DNA of 64,000 nt from Paracoccaceae bacterium (GCA_026710155.1 JAPORQ010000081.1:1-64000); one strand, 5' to 3'. Counted from the first letter of the stretch, positions 1 to 8,948 are shown. Translations and numbers: made by a program. Notes: generated by a model not told the origin, from the letters alone.

Positions 1-107
1 AAAACCAGGATTAAATATAATCAATCCATATGTGTATTCAAGTATATAATCCCGATATTTATTCTGCCCAAAGATTTTGTTTTCGTGTACTTGTTTATGG
101 ATTAACG

Positions 108-1838
108 TTAAGTGCTTGCCACGATTACCTCGATGAGAGCAGCCCTCTGCTCATTCATGGTTACCTCTATTCCTTTTAGAAGCGCATCCTTGAGTTCTGA
201 AAACACATCAACACGCTGTGACCAGGCATTGCTGGCGGAGGCAACCTTGCAAAAATCAGGTGATGGTTCAAGTGAGGTCAAGGGTACATTGTTCATTCGT
301 GAAGCGTATCCATCAGGGAACATATTCAAGACAGAGTGTTTGACTGCACCCCATTCCCTGTTATTGAGAACCACAACCAAAATTGGCAAGCGCAAGGCTT
401 CGGCTACTTGATGACAGACGGTCGGGTTGGCAAATAGATAGGATCCATCTCCCATGATGGCGATAATCAGCTTTTCAGAATGTACCATCTTCGCTCCCAA
501 GGCCGAGGGAAAAGACCAACCCAAGCCCCCGGAATATGGTTCCTGAAACCATGAACCATGGCCGGTCCTCCCCAACAAGTCAAGATCAGCTCCCAATTCG
601 GAGAATACGGTCGAGTCAAAATCATTTAAAATCTGACCAAGTACTGAAGATACCGCCTGCTTTGTTATGATCCCGGATTTAATTGACTTCTCAATAACCT
701 TGGTTCTGTCTGATCTTTTCTTGTCCTGACCAGTAAAGTTGTTTTTTCTCTTTTGAACTTTGTCTGCTGGAATCCTATTCCTTTTTTCCAATTGCGACGA
801 AAATTCCGTGATGATTGCCGATACCTCCCCCGAGATCGTAAGATCAGAGCCAAAGTTGCGAATGGGGAAACTGGAAAAAAGTGGATCAGGGCCCAGGTTT
901 ACAATTTTAGCCTTGTTGGAAATCTTATGAATGGACGGTTGCCAGGGAGCCGGTGAATTCATCACAAGTATCAAATCTGCATTCTCAAGATATGGGTGCG
1001 GGTTAGAGCCGATGTGGCAAGGATTATCAGTGGAAACAGTCAACCCTGTAGCCCACCATGTACAGGCTGCCATGCCATATTTGCCTATCAGTGCATTAAG
1101 TTTCGTGAATGAAGATTCATCGTCACAATCCCTTTGGGTTATCAGCAGAGGAAAAGATGATTGTTCCAGCCAATCGCATAGTAATCCAATCTTATCGGCA
1201 TCGGGTGTGGATTCAAATGTGGCAAAACAAGGTTTGGAAAATAGTTTGTGATTATTCACCTTCATGCTGATCACTTCCCTAGGGAGTGATAGATATACGG
1301 GGCCCTTTGGTGTTGAATTTGCCATGGCATAGGCACGGTCCAGCAATTCCATCAACTGTTCGGGGAATCTTACCTCATATTCCCATTTGCAGGCTTCCCT
1401 TATCAGACTTGCCTGATCAAACATTTCCTGACCCCACCCTATGGGAACAGTTCTTGAACCAAACCTACCTGCTTCGGTAACAGGTGTTCTACCTGACATC
1501 ACGATGATGGGGACATTTTCGCAGGCTGCATTTATTATCCCAGTCGTTGCATTGGCCAGGCCGACATTGGTATGAAGTATGACTGCCTGGGCTGATCTAG
1601 AAACCTTGTAGTTGCCGTAAGCCATGCCCATGGCAACATGTTCATGTGGGACAAGTATGGGCTCTGAAAAAGGAATTCCCTTGAATGTTGCTTCGGCCAG
1701 ACCTTCGATTATGGGTGGAAAGTCGGTTCCGGAATTGACGTAAACCTGTTCGATACCCAAAACCTTCAGTCTGGGAAGTATTAATCCCCCAGCAATTGAT
1801 AGAGAACTTGCAGAATTATGATCTTCTTTTTCTGACAT
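108..1838 (-). CDS. Thiamine-diphosphate-dependent enzyme, acetolactate synthase-like
   Basis: A full-length (576 aa) member of the acetolactate synthase/benzoylformate decarboxylase superfamily. The N-terminal PYR domain (about 10-190) carries the cofactor-activating glutamate in PHEHVA (Glu66). A central domain follows, and the C-terminal PP domain has the Mg-TPP motif GDG...NN at residues 463-493. Such enzymes form or break carbon-carbon bonds next to a carbonyl in the cytosol. It is the last gene of a minus-strand operon, 46 nt after the TRAP large subunit. The pairing with a carboxylate importer and a beta-hydroxyacid dehydrogenase suggests that it decarboxylates or condenses an imported 2-oxo acid or aldehyde; the substrate cannot be read from sequence. 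No regulatory FAD-independent small subunit gene is nearby, which argues against a housekeeping role in valine synthesis. Confidence 0.85.
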   Translation of the reverse strand: MSEKEDHNSASSLSIAGGLILPRLKVLGIEQVYVNSGTDFPPIIEGLAEATFKGIPFSEPILVPHEHVAMGMAYGNYKVSRSAQAVILHTNVGLANATTGIINAACENVPIIVMSGRTPVTEAGRFGSRTVPIGWGQEMFDQASLIREACKWEYEVRFPEQLMELLDRAYAMANSTPKGPVYLSLPREVISMKVNNHKLFSKPCFATFESTPDADKIGLLCDWLEQSSFPLLITQRDCDDESSFTKLNALIGKYGMAACTWWATGLTVSTDNPCHIGSNPHPYLENADLILVMNSPAPWQPSIHKISNKAKIVNLGPDPLFSSFPIRNFGSDLTISGEVSAIITEFSSQLEKRNRIPADKVQKRKNNFTGQDKKRSDRTKVIEKSIKSGIITKQAVSSVLGQILNDFDSTVFSELGADLDLLGRTGHGSWFQEPYSGGLGWSFPSALGAKMVHSEKLIIAIMGDGSYLFANPTVCHQVAEALRLPILVVVLNNREWGAVKHSVLNMFPDGYASRMNNVPLTSLEPSPDFCKVASASNAWSQRVDVFSELKDALLKGIEVTMNEQRAALIEVIVAST

Positions 1839-1884
1839 TTTATCGCATGCAAGATTACAAAAAAAATCAAGCCAAAGGGATTAT

Positions 1885-3243
1885 CTATCCTGAAGAAATG
1901 GCTGGAAGCCAAAGGGTAATTATGGGAAAGGCCAAGATAAGCCCCACCCTTAGTATTTCAACGCAAAAGAATGGAATTACTCCCTTGAATGTTTCAATCA
2001 TGGGAACATCCTTGGCCATCGAAGAAATGACAAAAACATTGAGCCCAACCGGAGGTGTTATCAACCCTAGCTCGACAACAATCAAGGCCAGAATTCCAAA
2101 CCAGATTTTCAAATCATCGGTACTCATACCAAAACCAGACCCCTCGGCAACCTGATATATCCCACCATTGATTTCACTCAGTACCGGCCAAAGGAACGGT
2201 ATGACCAAGAGGATCATTGACAGGCTGTCCATCAGGCAGCCAAGTATAATCAGGCCGATCAGGACCAAAATCAAAACCAGGGTAGGTGAAATGCCCGCAT
2301 CCAACAGCCAGGATGCAGTTTCCTGGGGCAATCCGACTCTGGAAAGGAATATTTTCATCAGCTCAGCCCCGAGCAGAATGAGATATATCATTCCTGAAGT
2401 ACCAGCTGTTTCCTTGATTGATTCAATGATGCCATTCCAATTCAATCGGGTTGTGATTAATCCATGTCCCAATACAAGAAAAACACCGATCGCAGCTGCG
2501 GGTGTCGGGTTATAGAAACCAAAGAATATTCCGCCAAGAACCAGGCCAAAAATCAGTAAAACCGGAAAAACTCCCTTGGTTGCTGCGATGAACTCCTCCC
2601 GCTGAATTTTTGAACCTCTTGGACCCGATTCTGGAACAACAATGACATAGGCGGCAATGGTAAGAATGAACAACAAGGTGGCCATAAGGCCTGGAATGAT
2701 CGAGGCAAGGAACATTGAGACAATATTGGCTTCAACAACCACTGCATAAATTATTAAAACCACTGATGGAGGTATCAGAATTCCTAGAACACCACCAGCT
2801 GCTACCGATCCCGTAGCAAGCGCGCCAGAATATCTATACTTCTTCAGTTCTGGAAGTGCTACCCGTCCCATGGTGCTGGCAGTTGCCAGAGATGAACCAC
2901 AAACGGCACCAAATCCAGCACAGGCTGCAATAACAGCCATGGCAGTACCACCCTTCAACCATCCAAGCCATGCATTGGCTGCCCTAAACAAGGCAGCAGA
3001 CAAGCCTGAGCGGGAAGCCAGACAGCCCATCAGAACGAACATTGGAACTACAGTAAGGCTATAAATGGAAAACTGAAAATAGGCCAGTGTTTTCAACTGG
3101 TTTAGAACAAGTCCAGGGCCATTGATTAAGGTTATTCCCAATCCACCAACCAATATCATTGAATAGGCTATGGGCATCCTGAGGATGATCAACAGAAAGA
3201 GAACTCCCAGACCAATCAATCCCAAAAAAATTGGATCCATCAA
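1885..3243 (-). CDS. dctM: TRAP transporter large permease (DctM family)
   Basis: This 452-residue protein is almost entirely hydrophobic, with about a dozen predicted membrane helices and the typical DctM opening (hydrophobic helix, then RMPIAYSMILVG). Internal GxxCGSSLATASTMGRVALPE and GVLGILIPPSVVLIIYAV stretches match the conserved DctM core. It is the ion-coupled channel subunit of a tripartite ATP-independent periplasmic transporter and works with the DctQ subunit encoded just upstream, whose stop overlaps its start by 4 nt. The normal family length is about 425-450 aa, so it is complete. The substrate is set by the DctP protein. Confidence 0.92.
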   Translation of the reverse strand: MMDPIFLGLIGLGVLFLLIILRMPIAYSMILVGGLGITLINGPGLVLNQLKTLAYFQFSIYSLTVVPMFVLMGCLASRSGLSAALFRAANAWLGWLKGGTAMAVIAACAGFGAVCGSSLATASTMGRVALPELKKYRYSGALATGSVAAGGVLGILIPPSVVLIIYAVVVEANIVSMFLASIIPGLMATLLFILTIAAYVIVVPESGPRGSKIQREEFIAATKGVFPVLLIFGLVLGGIFFGFYNPTPAAAIGVFLVLGHGLITTRLNWNGIIESIKETAGTSGMIYLILLGAELMKIFLSRVGLPQETASWLLDAGISPTLVLILVLIGLIILGCLMDSLSMILLVIPFLWPVLSEINGGIYQVAEGSGFGMSTDDLKIWFGILALIVVELGLITPPVGLNVFVISSMAKDVPMIETFKGVIPFFCVEILRVGLILAFPIITLWLPAISSG

Positions 3244-3731
3244 GCTGCCCTAAATGTTGAATTGAGATAAAAATCCTTGACCGAAATTATTGCTGCAAGA
3301 AACAATAATATCCAGGAAAACAAAACCGGTACGTAAGGTATCCACATGGGAATGAGCAGGATTGCACTTGTGTATTGATAATTGTATCTGTCAACCATCC
3401 CCTGATACATGCACCAGAACAGCAAAATGGAAAACAACAGGGCAATGAGGCAAGAAGCCAAGCCAAATACCGCTATCAGCCTAGGGGATGCCTTGGAGGT
3501 AAAAATATCCGCGGTTACATTCGCATTGGTCAATTGACAATAGGGGAGAAACGCAAAAACGGCAATTGCCACTCCCATTTCCGTCAGTTCGAAATCTCCA
3601 GGTATCGGATTACCAACAATTCCGCCTGCAACCGAAAAGGTATTCAGAAAAACGACTAGGAAGAGAAGAACACCACCTGCAAACGCCCACCATGTGACAA
3701 GGGACCGGATACATTTTTCCACAAAATTCAT
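3240..3731 (-). CDS. dctQ: TRAP transporter small permease (DctQ family)
   Basis: A 163-residue protein with four predicted membrane helices, at about residues 12-32, 48-66, 88-110 and 130-150. This is the standard topology of the TRAP small subunit, which sits between the substrate-binding protein and the large permease. It lies 21 nt downstream of dctP and overlaps dctM by 4 nt (ATGA type), so the two permease genes are translationally coupled. No departures from the family are visible. Confidence 0.88.
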   Translation of the reverse strand: MNFVEKCIRSLVTWWAFAGGVLLFLVVFLNTFSVAGGIVGNPIPGDFELTEMGVAIAVFAFLPYCQLTNANVTADIFTSKASPRLIAVFGLASCLIALLFSILLFWCMYQGMVDRYNYQYTSAILLIPMWIPYVPVLFSWILLFLAAIISVKDFYLNSTFRAA

Positions 3732-3752
3732 GTACCGGTCCCCAAAAAGGAT

Positions 3753-4793
3753 TTAGTTGGAATTTTCAGCTACCAACATCCTGGCTTTTTCAACAAGACC
3801 CTGACCATCAATACCCTTTTCAACGACTTCGGATATCCAACGATCAACTACCGATGCCAAGGCACTGTTGAAAACTTCCGTTTCCTCAGGTGTCAGGACG
3901 ATATGCTCGTTACCACTTTGAACCGCCAAATTGATGCCAAAATCATCTGCTCCTCGCCAGATATCACCAACCTGACCCCACCAATCCTTACCGGATGCGT
4001 CCTTGAAGGCCTTTTGAACCTCCTCGGGTAAACTGTCCCACCGGGCCTTGTTCATGGAAACCTGGAAGGTTGTGGTTCCAAACCTTGTCATATCAGTTCC
4101 TTCGATCTGGTATTTTGTTTGGTCCTGGAGTTTCAGTGGTGGAATGATTTCCCATGGGATAAAGGCGCCATCAACTACACCCTTTTGGAGTGCCTGGGGC
4201 AATTCCGGAACTGGCATCTGAATTGGATTTGATCCCAACGCCTCAATGATCCAAGCTCCTGTCCTAGTTGGAATTCTCATATCCAGACCAACCATATCGT
4301 CAGGAGATCTTACAAGGTTCTCGGTCATGTGTATTCCCTGCCCTGCATGAACATGAAGAAACATGACCTCAAGCCCGGTATATTCCTGTCTGAGTTCATC
4401 TTCAAACATGTCAAAGAGAGCCAGATTGGCTGAACGGGGGTCGTTTACATAAACAGTTGGCAGCTCCATGACTTCGGTTCTGGGAAATAGCCCCGGAGTA
4501 TATCCATTGACTGTCCAAACCAGATCCACAACACCATCACGGGCCTGGCTGACCAGCTCGGCTGGACGTCCACCAAGACTCATGGCCGGAAAAATTTCAA
4601 TCTTGACCATGCCATTGGAATTTTCTTCAACCTGTCTGGCCCAAGGTTCAAGCATTTGTGTGTGGGCCGGTGCCTGTGCACTCAATAAATGGTGAAGCTT
4701 GAATTCATATTCCTGTGCAGTTAGTGGGTATGCGGCAACAATTAAAATAAAGGCGATTGCAGTATTAATGAATGGTTTAAGTTGGATTTTCAT
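3753..4793 (-). CDS. dctP: TRAP transporter periplasmic substrate-binding protein (DctP family)
   Basis: A 346-residue protein with a cleavable signal peptide (positive MKIQLK start, hydrophobic core, likely cut after LTA before QEYEF). The DctP fold is recognisable from EYEFKLHH...AHTQMLEPWARQVEENSNGMV and from the central GLDMRIPT segment, which holds the conserved arginine that binds the substrate carboxylate. It captures an organic acid in the periplasm and delivers it to DctQM. A purine-rich ribosome-binding site (AGGGAGAG) precedes the ATG. It is the second gene of the operon, 64 nt after the dehydrogenase. The ligand is unknown, but carboxylates are usual for this family. Confidence 0.92.
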   Translation of the reverse strand: MKIQLKPFINTAIAFILIVAAYPLTAQEYEFKLHHLLSAQAPAHTQMLEPWARQVEENSNGMVKIEIFPAMSLGGRPAELVSQARDGVVDLVWTVNGYTPGLFPRTEVMELPTVYVNDPRSANLALFDMFEDELRQEYTGLEVMFLHVHAGQGIHMTENLVRSPDDMVGLDMRIPTRTGAWIIEALGSNPIQMPVPELPQALQKGVVDGAFIPWEIIPPLKLQDQTKYQIEGTDMTRFGTTTFQVSMNKARWDSLPEEVQKAFKDASGKDWWGQVGDIWRGADDFGINLAVQSGNEHIVLTPEETEVFNSALASVVDRWISEVVEKGIDGQGLVEKARMLVAENSN

Positions 4794-4857
4794 TTTCTCT
4801 CCCTACAAAATAAATATCTGATATATAGTTGGATTATATTAACAATTCAGGTTTGTT

Positions 4858-5814
4858 TTACAATGAAACTTTTATCTCATATCCAGGGATTTCTGGTTCA
4901 TCATCCTCAATTTCTTCCGGAAAGCCATCACCAAGCATTTTCACTCCACATTGATCTTCATAGATCCTGATAATATTGGGTGACCATTCCCTCGGTCCAT
5001 ATTTTTGCCCAGCTTCCAGAAAGGTTTTCACCAGTACCGGTGATAAATTCAACTCCAAACCAACCTTATCCGCCAGATTTTGAAACAGTGAAATATCCTT
5101 GATGACCAAATCCATGGTAAAGTTAATGTTCCTGCTTCCATTGAGTATAACCTGGTTCTCTGTTTCATGGACAAAGGAATTACCAGAGGAAATTCTTATT
5201 GCTTCGTATGCGGTATTGAGATCGATACCATTAAGCCTGGATGTAACAAGTGCCTCACTAAGGCTAAGCAGGTTTGCAGTTGCGAGATAATTGGTAACCA
5301 CTTTTAGGATGGAAGCGGATCCCAGTTTCCCGGTATGAAGAATTCTTCTTCCCATTGCTGAAAGCACCGGAAATATCCTGTCGAATGTTTCCCTTTTACA
5401 CCCAACAAAAATGGAAATATTTCCTGTTGCTGCCCTGTGGCAACCGCCAGAAACAGGACAGTCAACTGCAAAGCCACCTCTATCTTCGATCTTTTTCCCC
5501 AATCTCACGACTTCAGCCTCATCGGTGGTACTCATTTCGCACCAGACCTTTCCCTCGGTGAAGGCAGAAAGGATACCATCATCAGCCTCCAGAACCTGGG
5601 CAGAAATAGCTGGTGAAGGCAAGCAGGTAATGATTAATTCGCTTGCCCTTGTTACTTCAGCAGGAGATGAGTAAACTTTTGTTCCCAAGTCACGAAATTT
5701 ACTTTGACACTCGGTTGATATGTCAAAAATAGCAAGGTCAAAGTTATTTCTAAGCAAGCTTTTAGCCAGTTTGCCACCAACGTTGCCCAAACCAATAAAG
5801 CCAATGTTTTTCAT
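4858..5814 (-). CDS. NAD(P)-dependent beta-hydroxyacid dehydrogenase (3-hydroxyisobutyrate dehydrogenase family)
   Basis: A 318-residue oxidoreductase. The Rossmann dinucleotide motif GLGNVG is at residues 8-13. The substrate-binding signature VDCPVSGG ends at residue 124, and the catalytic lysine is Lys171 with Asn175 one turn later (ILKVVTNY). Members reduce or oxidise short beta-hydroxyacids such as 3-hydroxyisobutyrate, tartronate semialdehyde or D-glycerate. Heading an operon with a TRAP importer and a TPP enzyme, it could process a semialdehyde from the same pathway; that link is inference. Length and motifs are normal. The C-terminus carries a slightly unusual acidic tail (EEIEDDEPEI). 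Confidence 0.88.
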   Translation of the reverse strand: MKNIGFIGLGNVGGKLAKSLLRNNFDLAIFDISTECQSKFRDLGTKVYSSPAEVTRASELIITCLPSPAISAQVLEADDGILSAFTEGKVWCEMSTTDEAEVVRLGKKIEDRGGFAVDCPVSGGCHRAATGNISIFVGCKRETFDRIFPVLSAMGRRILHTGKLGSASILKVVTNYLATANLLSLSEALVTSRLNGIDLNTAYEAIRISSGNSFVHETENQVILNGSRNINFTMDLVIKDISLFQNLADKVGLELNLSPVLVKTFLEAGQKYGPREWSPNIIRIYEDQCGVKMLGDGFPEEIEDDEPEIPGYEIKVSL

Positions 5815-5818
5815 GTGA

Positions 5819-5992
5819 TTATCCAGAGTTTAATTTATGGGTTGATTTATCCACTCTTATCTGAAGTTGATCTTCAGTCGCATGACCAACTAGATCACTC
5901 TCCAGGGTAGGAGTTGGACTTTCGGCGTTCAATCTCGTGATGGCCAAGATGATTCCAACACTTTCAACGCGAATAAGAATGAATGCTCGCAT
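5819..5992 (-). CDS. Possible small leader ORF, unknown function
   Basis: A 57-codon ORF ends 4 nt before the start of the dehydrogenase gene, in the same direction. The deduced peptide has a hydrophobic start (MRAFILIRVESVGIILAI) and a polar remainder, and resembles nothing I recognise. Only its position and open frame support it. No strong ribosome-binding site precedes it, so it may equally be untranslated leader. Confidence 0.2.
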   Translation of the reverse strand: MRAFILIRVESVGIILAITRLNAESPTPTLESDLVGHATEDQLQIRVDKSTHKLNSG

Positions 5993-6166
5993 CTTGTTTC
6001 CTCTAGGATTTCATAAACAAAGTGGGATCAAGCACCATACCTGTTGAATATCGCATGAATTACAATCTTATCAAGAACTGCTGAGTGGTAATCGTTTGAA
6101 TTAACTGAATGGGGTATATTCGAGTTACATTCGGGAACAAAGTAGAAAGAAGATGTTATATCAAAT

Positions 6167-6636
6167 TTATCTTTTCCCAAAGTCTGTCCATACGGCAAAA
6201 GCCCTTTTATCCTTGATAGTTGCGCTTTTCAATTTCTTGATCGCAATCTCGGCGATATCTATGTCGTTCAGCACATCATTACTTGTTTAGTATTTATTAG
6301 GGGTTATAATCAGCGTCGTGACGCTTTTCCTGTAGTTCTATAAACTTTCTGGCAAAATCCTAAATACCCTCAGGAAAAGACCTCTTAAATTCCTGGTCAT
6401 TGCATCGGTTCTTAGTAGGTTTATGATCCAATACACGATAGGCATGTTCCCACGCACTTTGGCTCCTATCGTCTTCTTCTGGTCCAACGAAGGAATCTGC
6501 ACAATTCCTGCAGATGGCATGAAACATCATAGGCCGTACTTAGGGCTCTTTTTAGATTAGCTTGTCAGTGATCATCATGATCAAGATAGACCAATCCCCG
6601 AGCGGATTTTATAAGATCATCTGGAAACAATGGCAT
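6167..6636 (-). pseudogene. Decayed HEPN-like protein gene
   Basis: Reading three frames of the minus strand in turn rebuilds one protein of about 156 residues. It starts with MPLFPDDLIKSAR, then has the HEPN-type helix LKRALSTAYD, then HAICRNCADSFVGPEEDDRS, then QDFARKFIELQEKRHDADYNP, and ends SATIKDKRAFAVW. The pattern (STAYxxxFHAI, long helix, KRHDADYDP) is that of a widespread small HEPN-like family often encoded next to the gene described at 6617-6890. It is interrupted by an in-frame TGA after LDHDDH, a frameshift near 6555, a TAG after FPEGI and a further stop and frameshift near 6290. It is therefore dead. HEPN proteins are commonly RNases in toxin-antitoxin or defence modules. Confidence 0.65.
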
Positions 6637-6890
6637 CTTCTTCCTTGGTAAGGAAGTAAAAAACAGGATATCGTTCTGTAAAAATTTTGCTTATCTTCTC
6701 ACATAAACCGAGACAATCCCAAGGTTTTATTGGTATCCAAACGATTGTTTTCGGCTTCATAGACCATCCTGATACGCATGATTGGATCACCGCCATGATC
6801 TTCGGCCTTTTCCGATTGCAGGTGTACAATTGTGGCCGGTTCCAACTGTTCCTGAACAATCTTCTTCAATTTATCGTCAATCTTTTTCTG
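6617..6890 (-). pseudogene. Decayed partner gene of the HEPN-like protein
   Basis: Two minus-strand frames join into one conserved-looking protein. Codons from 6890 give KKIDDKLKKIVQEQLEP and, further on, MRIRMVYEAENNRLDTNK followed by TLGLSRFM, then a TGA at 6699-6701. The neighbouring frame supplies the rest (KISKIFTERYPVFYFLTKEED to the stop at 6617). The family occurs immediately upstream of HEPN-like genes such as the one following here, overlapping it by a few codons as in this case. It is probably the antitoxin or partner half of the module, but that assignment rests on neighbourhood only. A frameshift plus a stop make it non-functional. Confidence 0.55.
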
Positions 6891-7037
6891 CTATGGACCT
6901 TCTCCGTTTCTCAATCCTGAATATAAATCCGTAACCCATTCCTTGCAAAATGAATTTCGACTGGTAGTCAAATTCAGTATGATTAAAAGTAGCATTGAAG
7001 ATTAAACTTCATTTGCATGGTTTTTTACGGCAAGAAC

Positions 7038-7189
7038 AGTCTTAGAGCCTGCTCCACAAGTCCAAAAATGCAGCAAATTCAATACATTTCCAGACAAAAA
7101 AGCCATTTTCGGTACCAGGTCAGTTCTGAATTTCAGGGTGAGCAGCATCATTTCCATTGTTTTTGCGACTCATGATCCAGGCTCTTAGA
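7038..7189. repeat. Dispersed inverted repeat, copy 1
   Basis: About 150 bp here match, in opposite orientation, the segment 53205-53361. The best-kept core is at 7070-7097, roughly 28 bases identical. The outer end (around 7042-7062, AGAGCCTGCTCCACAAGTCC) resembles the terminal repeat of IS5-type elements and the left end of the intact IS at 14542 (AGAG, TG, TCCA, AA all shared in register). It is most simply a relic of an insertion sequence end present twice in the window. Confidence 0.65.
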
Positions 7190-7647
7190 TATCGTTCCCG
7201 GCCAGAGGCAGGTTTTTCAGCATATCCCATGACACAGCCATCATGGAGTTCGATTGAACTTCCATCGTTGGGCATGCATTGGTGTCCATCTTCATTCTGA
7301 TGGATTGCCATCTCACCTGACGCCCTGTGGCACCAGTCAGGTCCAAGCGGCTTCGCTGGTCTCAATGCACGCACAGAATCAGCCGCTGGAGTCATGACAT
7401 ACCTCTCGTTCAAACATGAAAATCCTATGGCTGGATAATGGCTCCATGCTTGCGCTTCGGAATGGCCGCCTACCCCCATGGCGTGGGCAACACCCGGCCC
7501 GATGACGGGTCCCATGCCTATTGAAAGGCTCCGGCGTCCGTTGTGGCGAAGGCCAGAACTCCAGGGCACCATGAGCGTGGGCATCTTCCTGCTGTCTGTG
7601 AGTTGTTGGATCATCTGGGGAATGTCAATACAATAAAGGGTGGTCAT
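7120..7647 (-). CDS. Hypothetical protein, repeat-associated
   Basis: A 175-codon open frame with a good ribosome-binding site (AGGAGG about 9 nt before the ATG at 7647). The product has no family I recognise. It is rich in Gly, His, Met and Trp around GMGPVIGPGVAHAMGVGGH and ends in a basic tail, WIMSRKNNGND. Its last 25 or so codons lie inside the dispersed repeat, whose other copy (53205-53361) is scrambled by stops. The gene may therefore belong to a mobile element or be a shorter relic. It overlaps the LysM fragment on the other strand, and only one of the two can be a real full-length gene. Confidence 0.35.
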   Translation of the reverse strand: MTTLYCIDIPQMIQQLTDSRKMPTLMVPWSSGLRHNGRRSLSIGMGPVIGPGVAHAMGVGGHSEAQAWSHYPAIGFSCLNERYVMTPAADSVRALRPAKPLGPDWCHRASGEMAIHQNEDGHQCMPNDGSSIELHDGCVMGYAEKPASGRERYLRAWIMSRKNNGNDAAHPEIQN

Positions 7648-7839
7648 GATGCCGCCCTCCTAGTGCATGCAGGCAAACCTCGCAAGGGATGCATGGTCGC
7701 CAGCGACAAGCGTTTTTCCGACCTGGCTGTCAGGCATTTCGGTGACCGGGAACGCTGGCGTGATATCTGGGAGTTGAACAACATGACCCAGGACCAGCCA
7801 ATCAGGGCCGGCGACTGCTTCCTGTTGCCTGAGAAGTAA
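7543..7839 (+). pseudogene. Ankyrin/LysM-type protein, C-terminal fragment (copy A)
   Basis: From about 7690 this frame encodes a LysM-type domain: DKRFSDLAVRHFGDRERW, then WELNNMTQDQP, then IRAGDCFLLPEK and a stop. It matches the LysM end of the gene at 11824-12591 almost residue for residue, and similarity continues about 60 bp past the stop. Upstream (HDAALLVHAGKPRKGC) it aligns with the last ankyrin codons of that gene, but the ankyrin body is missing. LysM domains usually bind peptidoglycan. Here only the 3' end of the gene survives, so it is annotated as a fragment. Confidence 0.6.
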
Positions 7840-7921
7840 CTCCCCAGAAACAGTACTCCCTTTTTGATTTCCTGAATGCGGGCAAGTCCTTATATTCAGG
7901 ATTCAGAGAAGGAGATTGCCA

Positions 7922-8143
7922 ATGCTGGAAAATAATGCAGAAGCCCAGAAAAACCAGCCATCCCTGCTGATCGATCTGAATGAACGCTCCAACCGTATCA
8001 TCGGCAGGGTGCAACCTTTGGCGATTCCAATGACAACCCGGCACTGTTACATCTCCCTGTATGGAATTGACGCTGTAAAGAGAACTATCTGTGAGTGTCT
8101 TTCCTACGAAAATAGAGAGTTTGAATACGGTTTTCAGCGGTAA
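7922..8143 (+). CDS. Small hypothetical protein
   Basis: A 73-codon frame starting MLENNAEAQKNQPSLL, with a good ribosome-binding site (AAGGAG) 8 nt before the ATG at 7922. No family, signal peptide or membrane segment is recognisable. It contains three cysteines near its C-terminal third. It sits between the LysM fragment and the HigBA-like pair in a region of broken genes, so it may be a truncated relic. Support is limited to the open frame and the ribosome-binding site. Confidence 0.3.
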   Translation: MLENNAEAQKNQPSLLIDLNERSNRIIGRVQPLAIPMTTRHCYISLYGIDAVKRTICECLSYENREFEYGFQR

Positions 8144-8328
8144 GGTCAAAGATACCATTACCTATTTTCTGACAGTCAACTTTTAGGCAAGAAGAAAGGA
8201 TAATCTATTCCACCGGCAGCAGGAAGCAGTCGCATCTTCAGAAACAGCAGGTCTTTTAGGCAATAAATTTCTGAAAAAAGCTTGTCAGTATCTTGAATTC
8301 AATGCCCCAACGGGTTAATTGGTTGGAT

Positions 8329-8667
8329 ATGCATGCCGTTGTTGAAACACCGAATTTTTCCCGCAATGTTGACAAGGTTCTGGGCGATTAAAGCTATCAT
8401 GAACTGATTGACTTTCTGGCCAGGAATCCATTGGCGGGTGATGAGATGCCGGGAACCGGTGGTGTACGAAAGATGCGGATAGCAGCCTCGGGGAGAGGCA
8501 GGCGTGGTGGTGCCCGGGTGGTGTATTTCCATGGGGGAATTGCCATACCGGTTTATTTGTTGATGATATACCCCAAGTCAGCCCGGGAGGATATCTCCTC
8601 TGGGGAGCGCCATGTTCTGACAAACCTGGCTGCAGTACTCAGCAAGAAGGGAAAGGAAGGAAAATGA
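8329..8667 (+). pseudogene. HigB/RelE-family toxin gene with in-frame stop
   Basis: The frame encodes MHAVVETPNFSRNVDKVLGD, a TAA stop (8389-8391), and continues in the same frame with SYHELIDFLARNPLAGDEMPG, then GGVRKMRIAASGRGRRGGAR, VYFH and YLLMIYPKSAREDISSGE. Together this is a complete HigB-2/RelE-like toxin of about 110 residues, an mRNA-cleaving enzyme, with the usual GTGGxRKMR and YLLMIYxK signatures. The stop removes everything after residue 20. It overlaps the antitoxin gene by 4 nt (ATGA), the normal coupling of this operon. Restart at a TTG at 8431 could make a 78-residue remnant, but that would lack the first helices. Confidence 0.75.
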
Positions 8668-8948
8668 CGAAATTCGGTGAGGAATTGATCAAGTCCATGA
8701 CGGAAGCCGTTGCACATGCGGAAGGGAAAGGAGCCGGGTATCGTGTCCACCACCCCATTGATCCGAGGGAGGTCCGCAAGACCGCGCAACTGACCCAGGA
8801 ACAGATGGCCCCCCTGATGGGGATGAGTGTCTCGGGCTACCGCAAGTGGGAACAGAAGCAGCGGACGGTCAGCGGGCCGGCCGAAGTCCTCCTGCATGTC
8901 ATGGCCCGGGAGCCTGAAGCTTTCAGGCGGGCCGTTCAGACATTCTGA
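8664..8948 (+). CDS. HigA-type helix-turn-helix antitoxin
   Basis: A 94-residue Xre/HigA-like regulator. After a short N-terminal helix, the HTH domain spans about residues 35-75 (VRKTAQLTQEQMAPLMGMSV then SGYRKWEQ), with the recognition helix at SVSGYRKWE. Proteins of this kind neutralise the upstream HigB-like toxin and repress their own promoter. The gene is intact while the overlapping toxin gene has an in-frame stop, a common outcome because losing the toxin is harmless whereas losing the antitoxin first is not. A conserved-looking C-terminal helix (AEVLLHVMAREPEAFRRAV) completes the family length. Confidence 0.85.
   Translation: MTKFGEELIKSMTEAVAHAEGKGAGYRVHHPIDPREVRKTAQLTQEQMAPLMGMSVSGYRKWEQKQRTVSGPAEVLLHVMAREPEAFRRAVQTF

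Noticed and set aside
6338..6520. Short minus-strand ORF taken as a gene of its own
   Set aside because: A different frame of the same stretch encodes the HEPN-like protein sequence, so this ORF is a shadow of the pseudogene.
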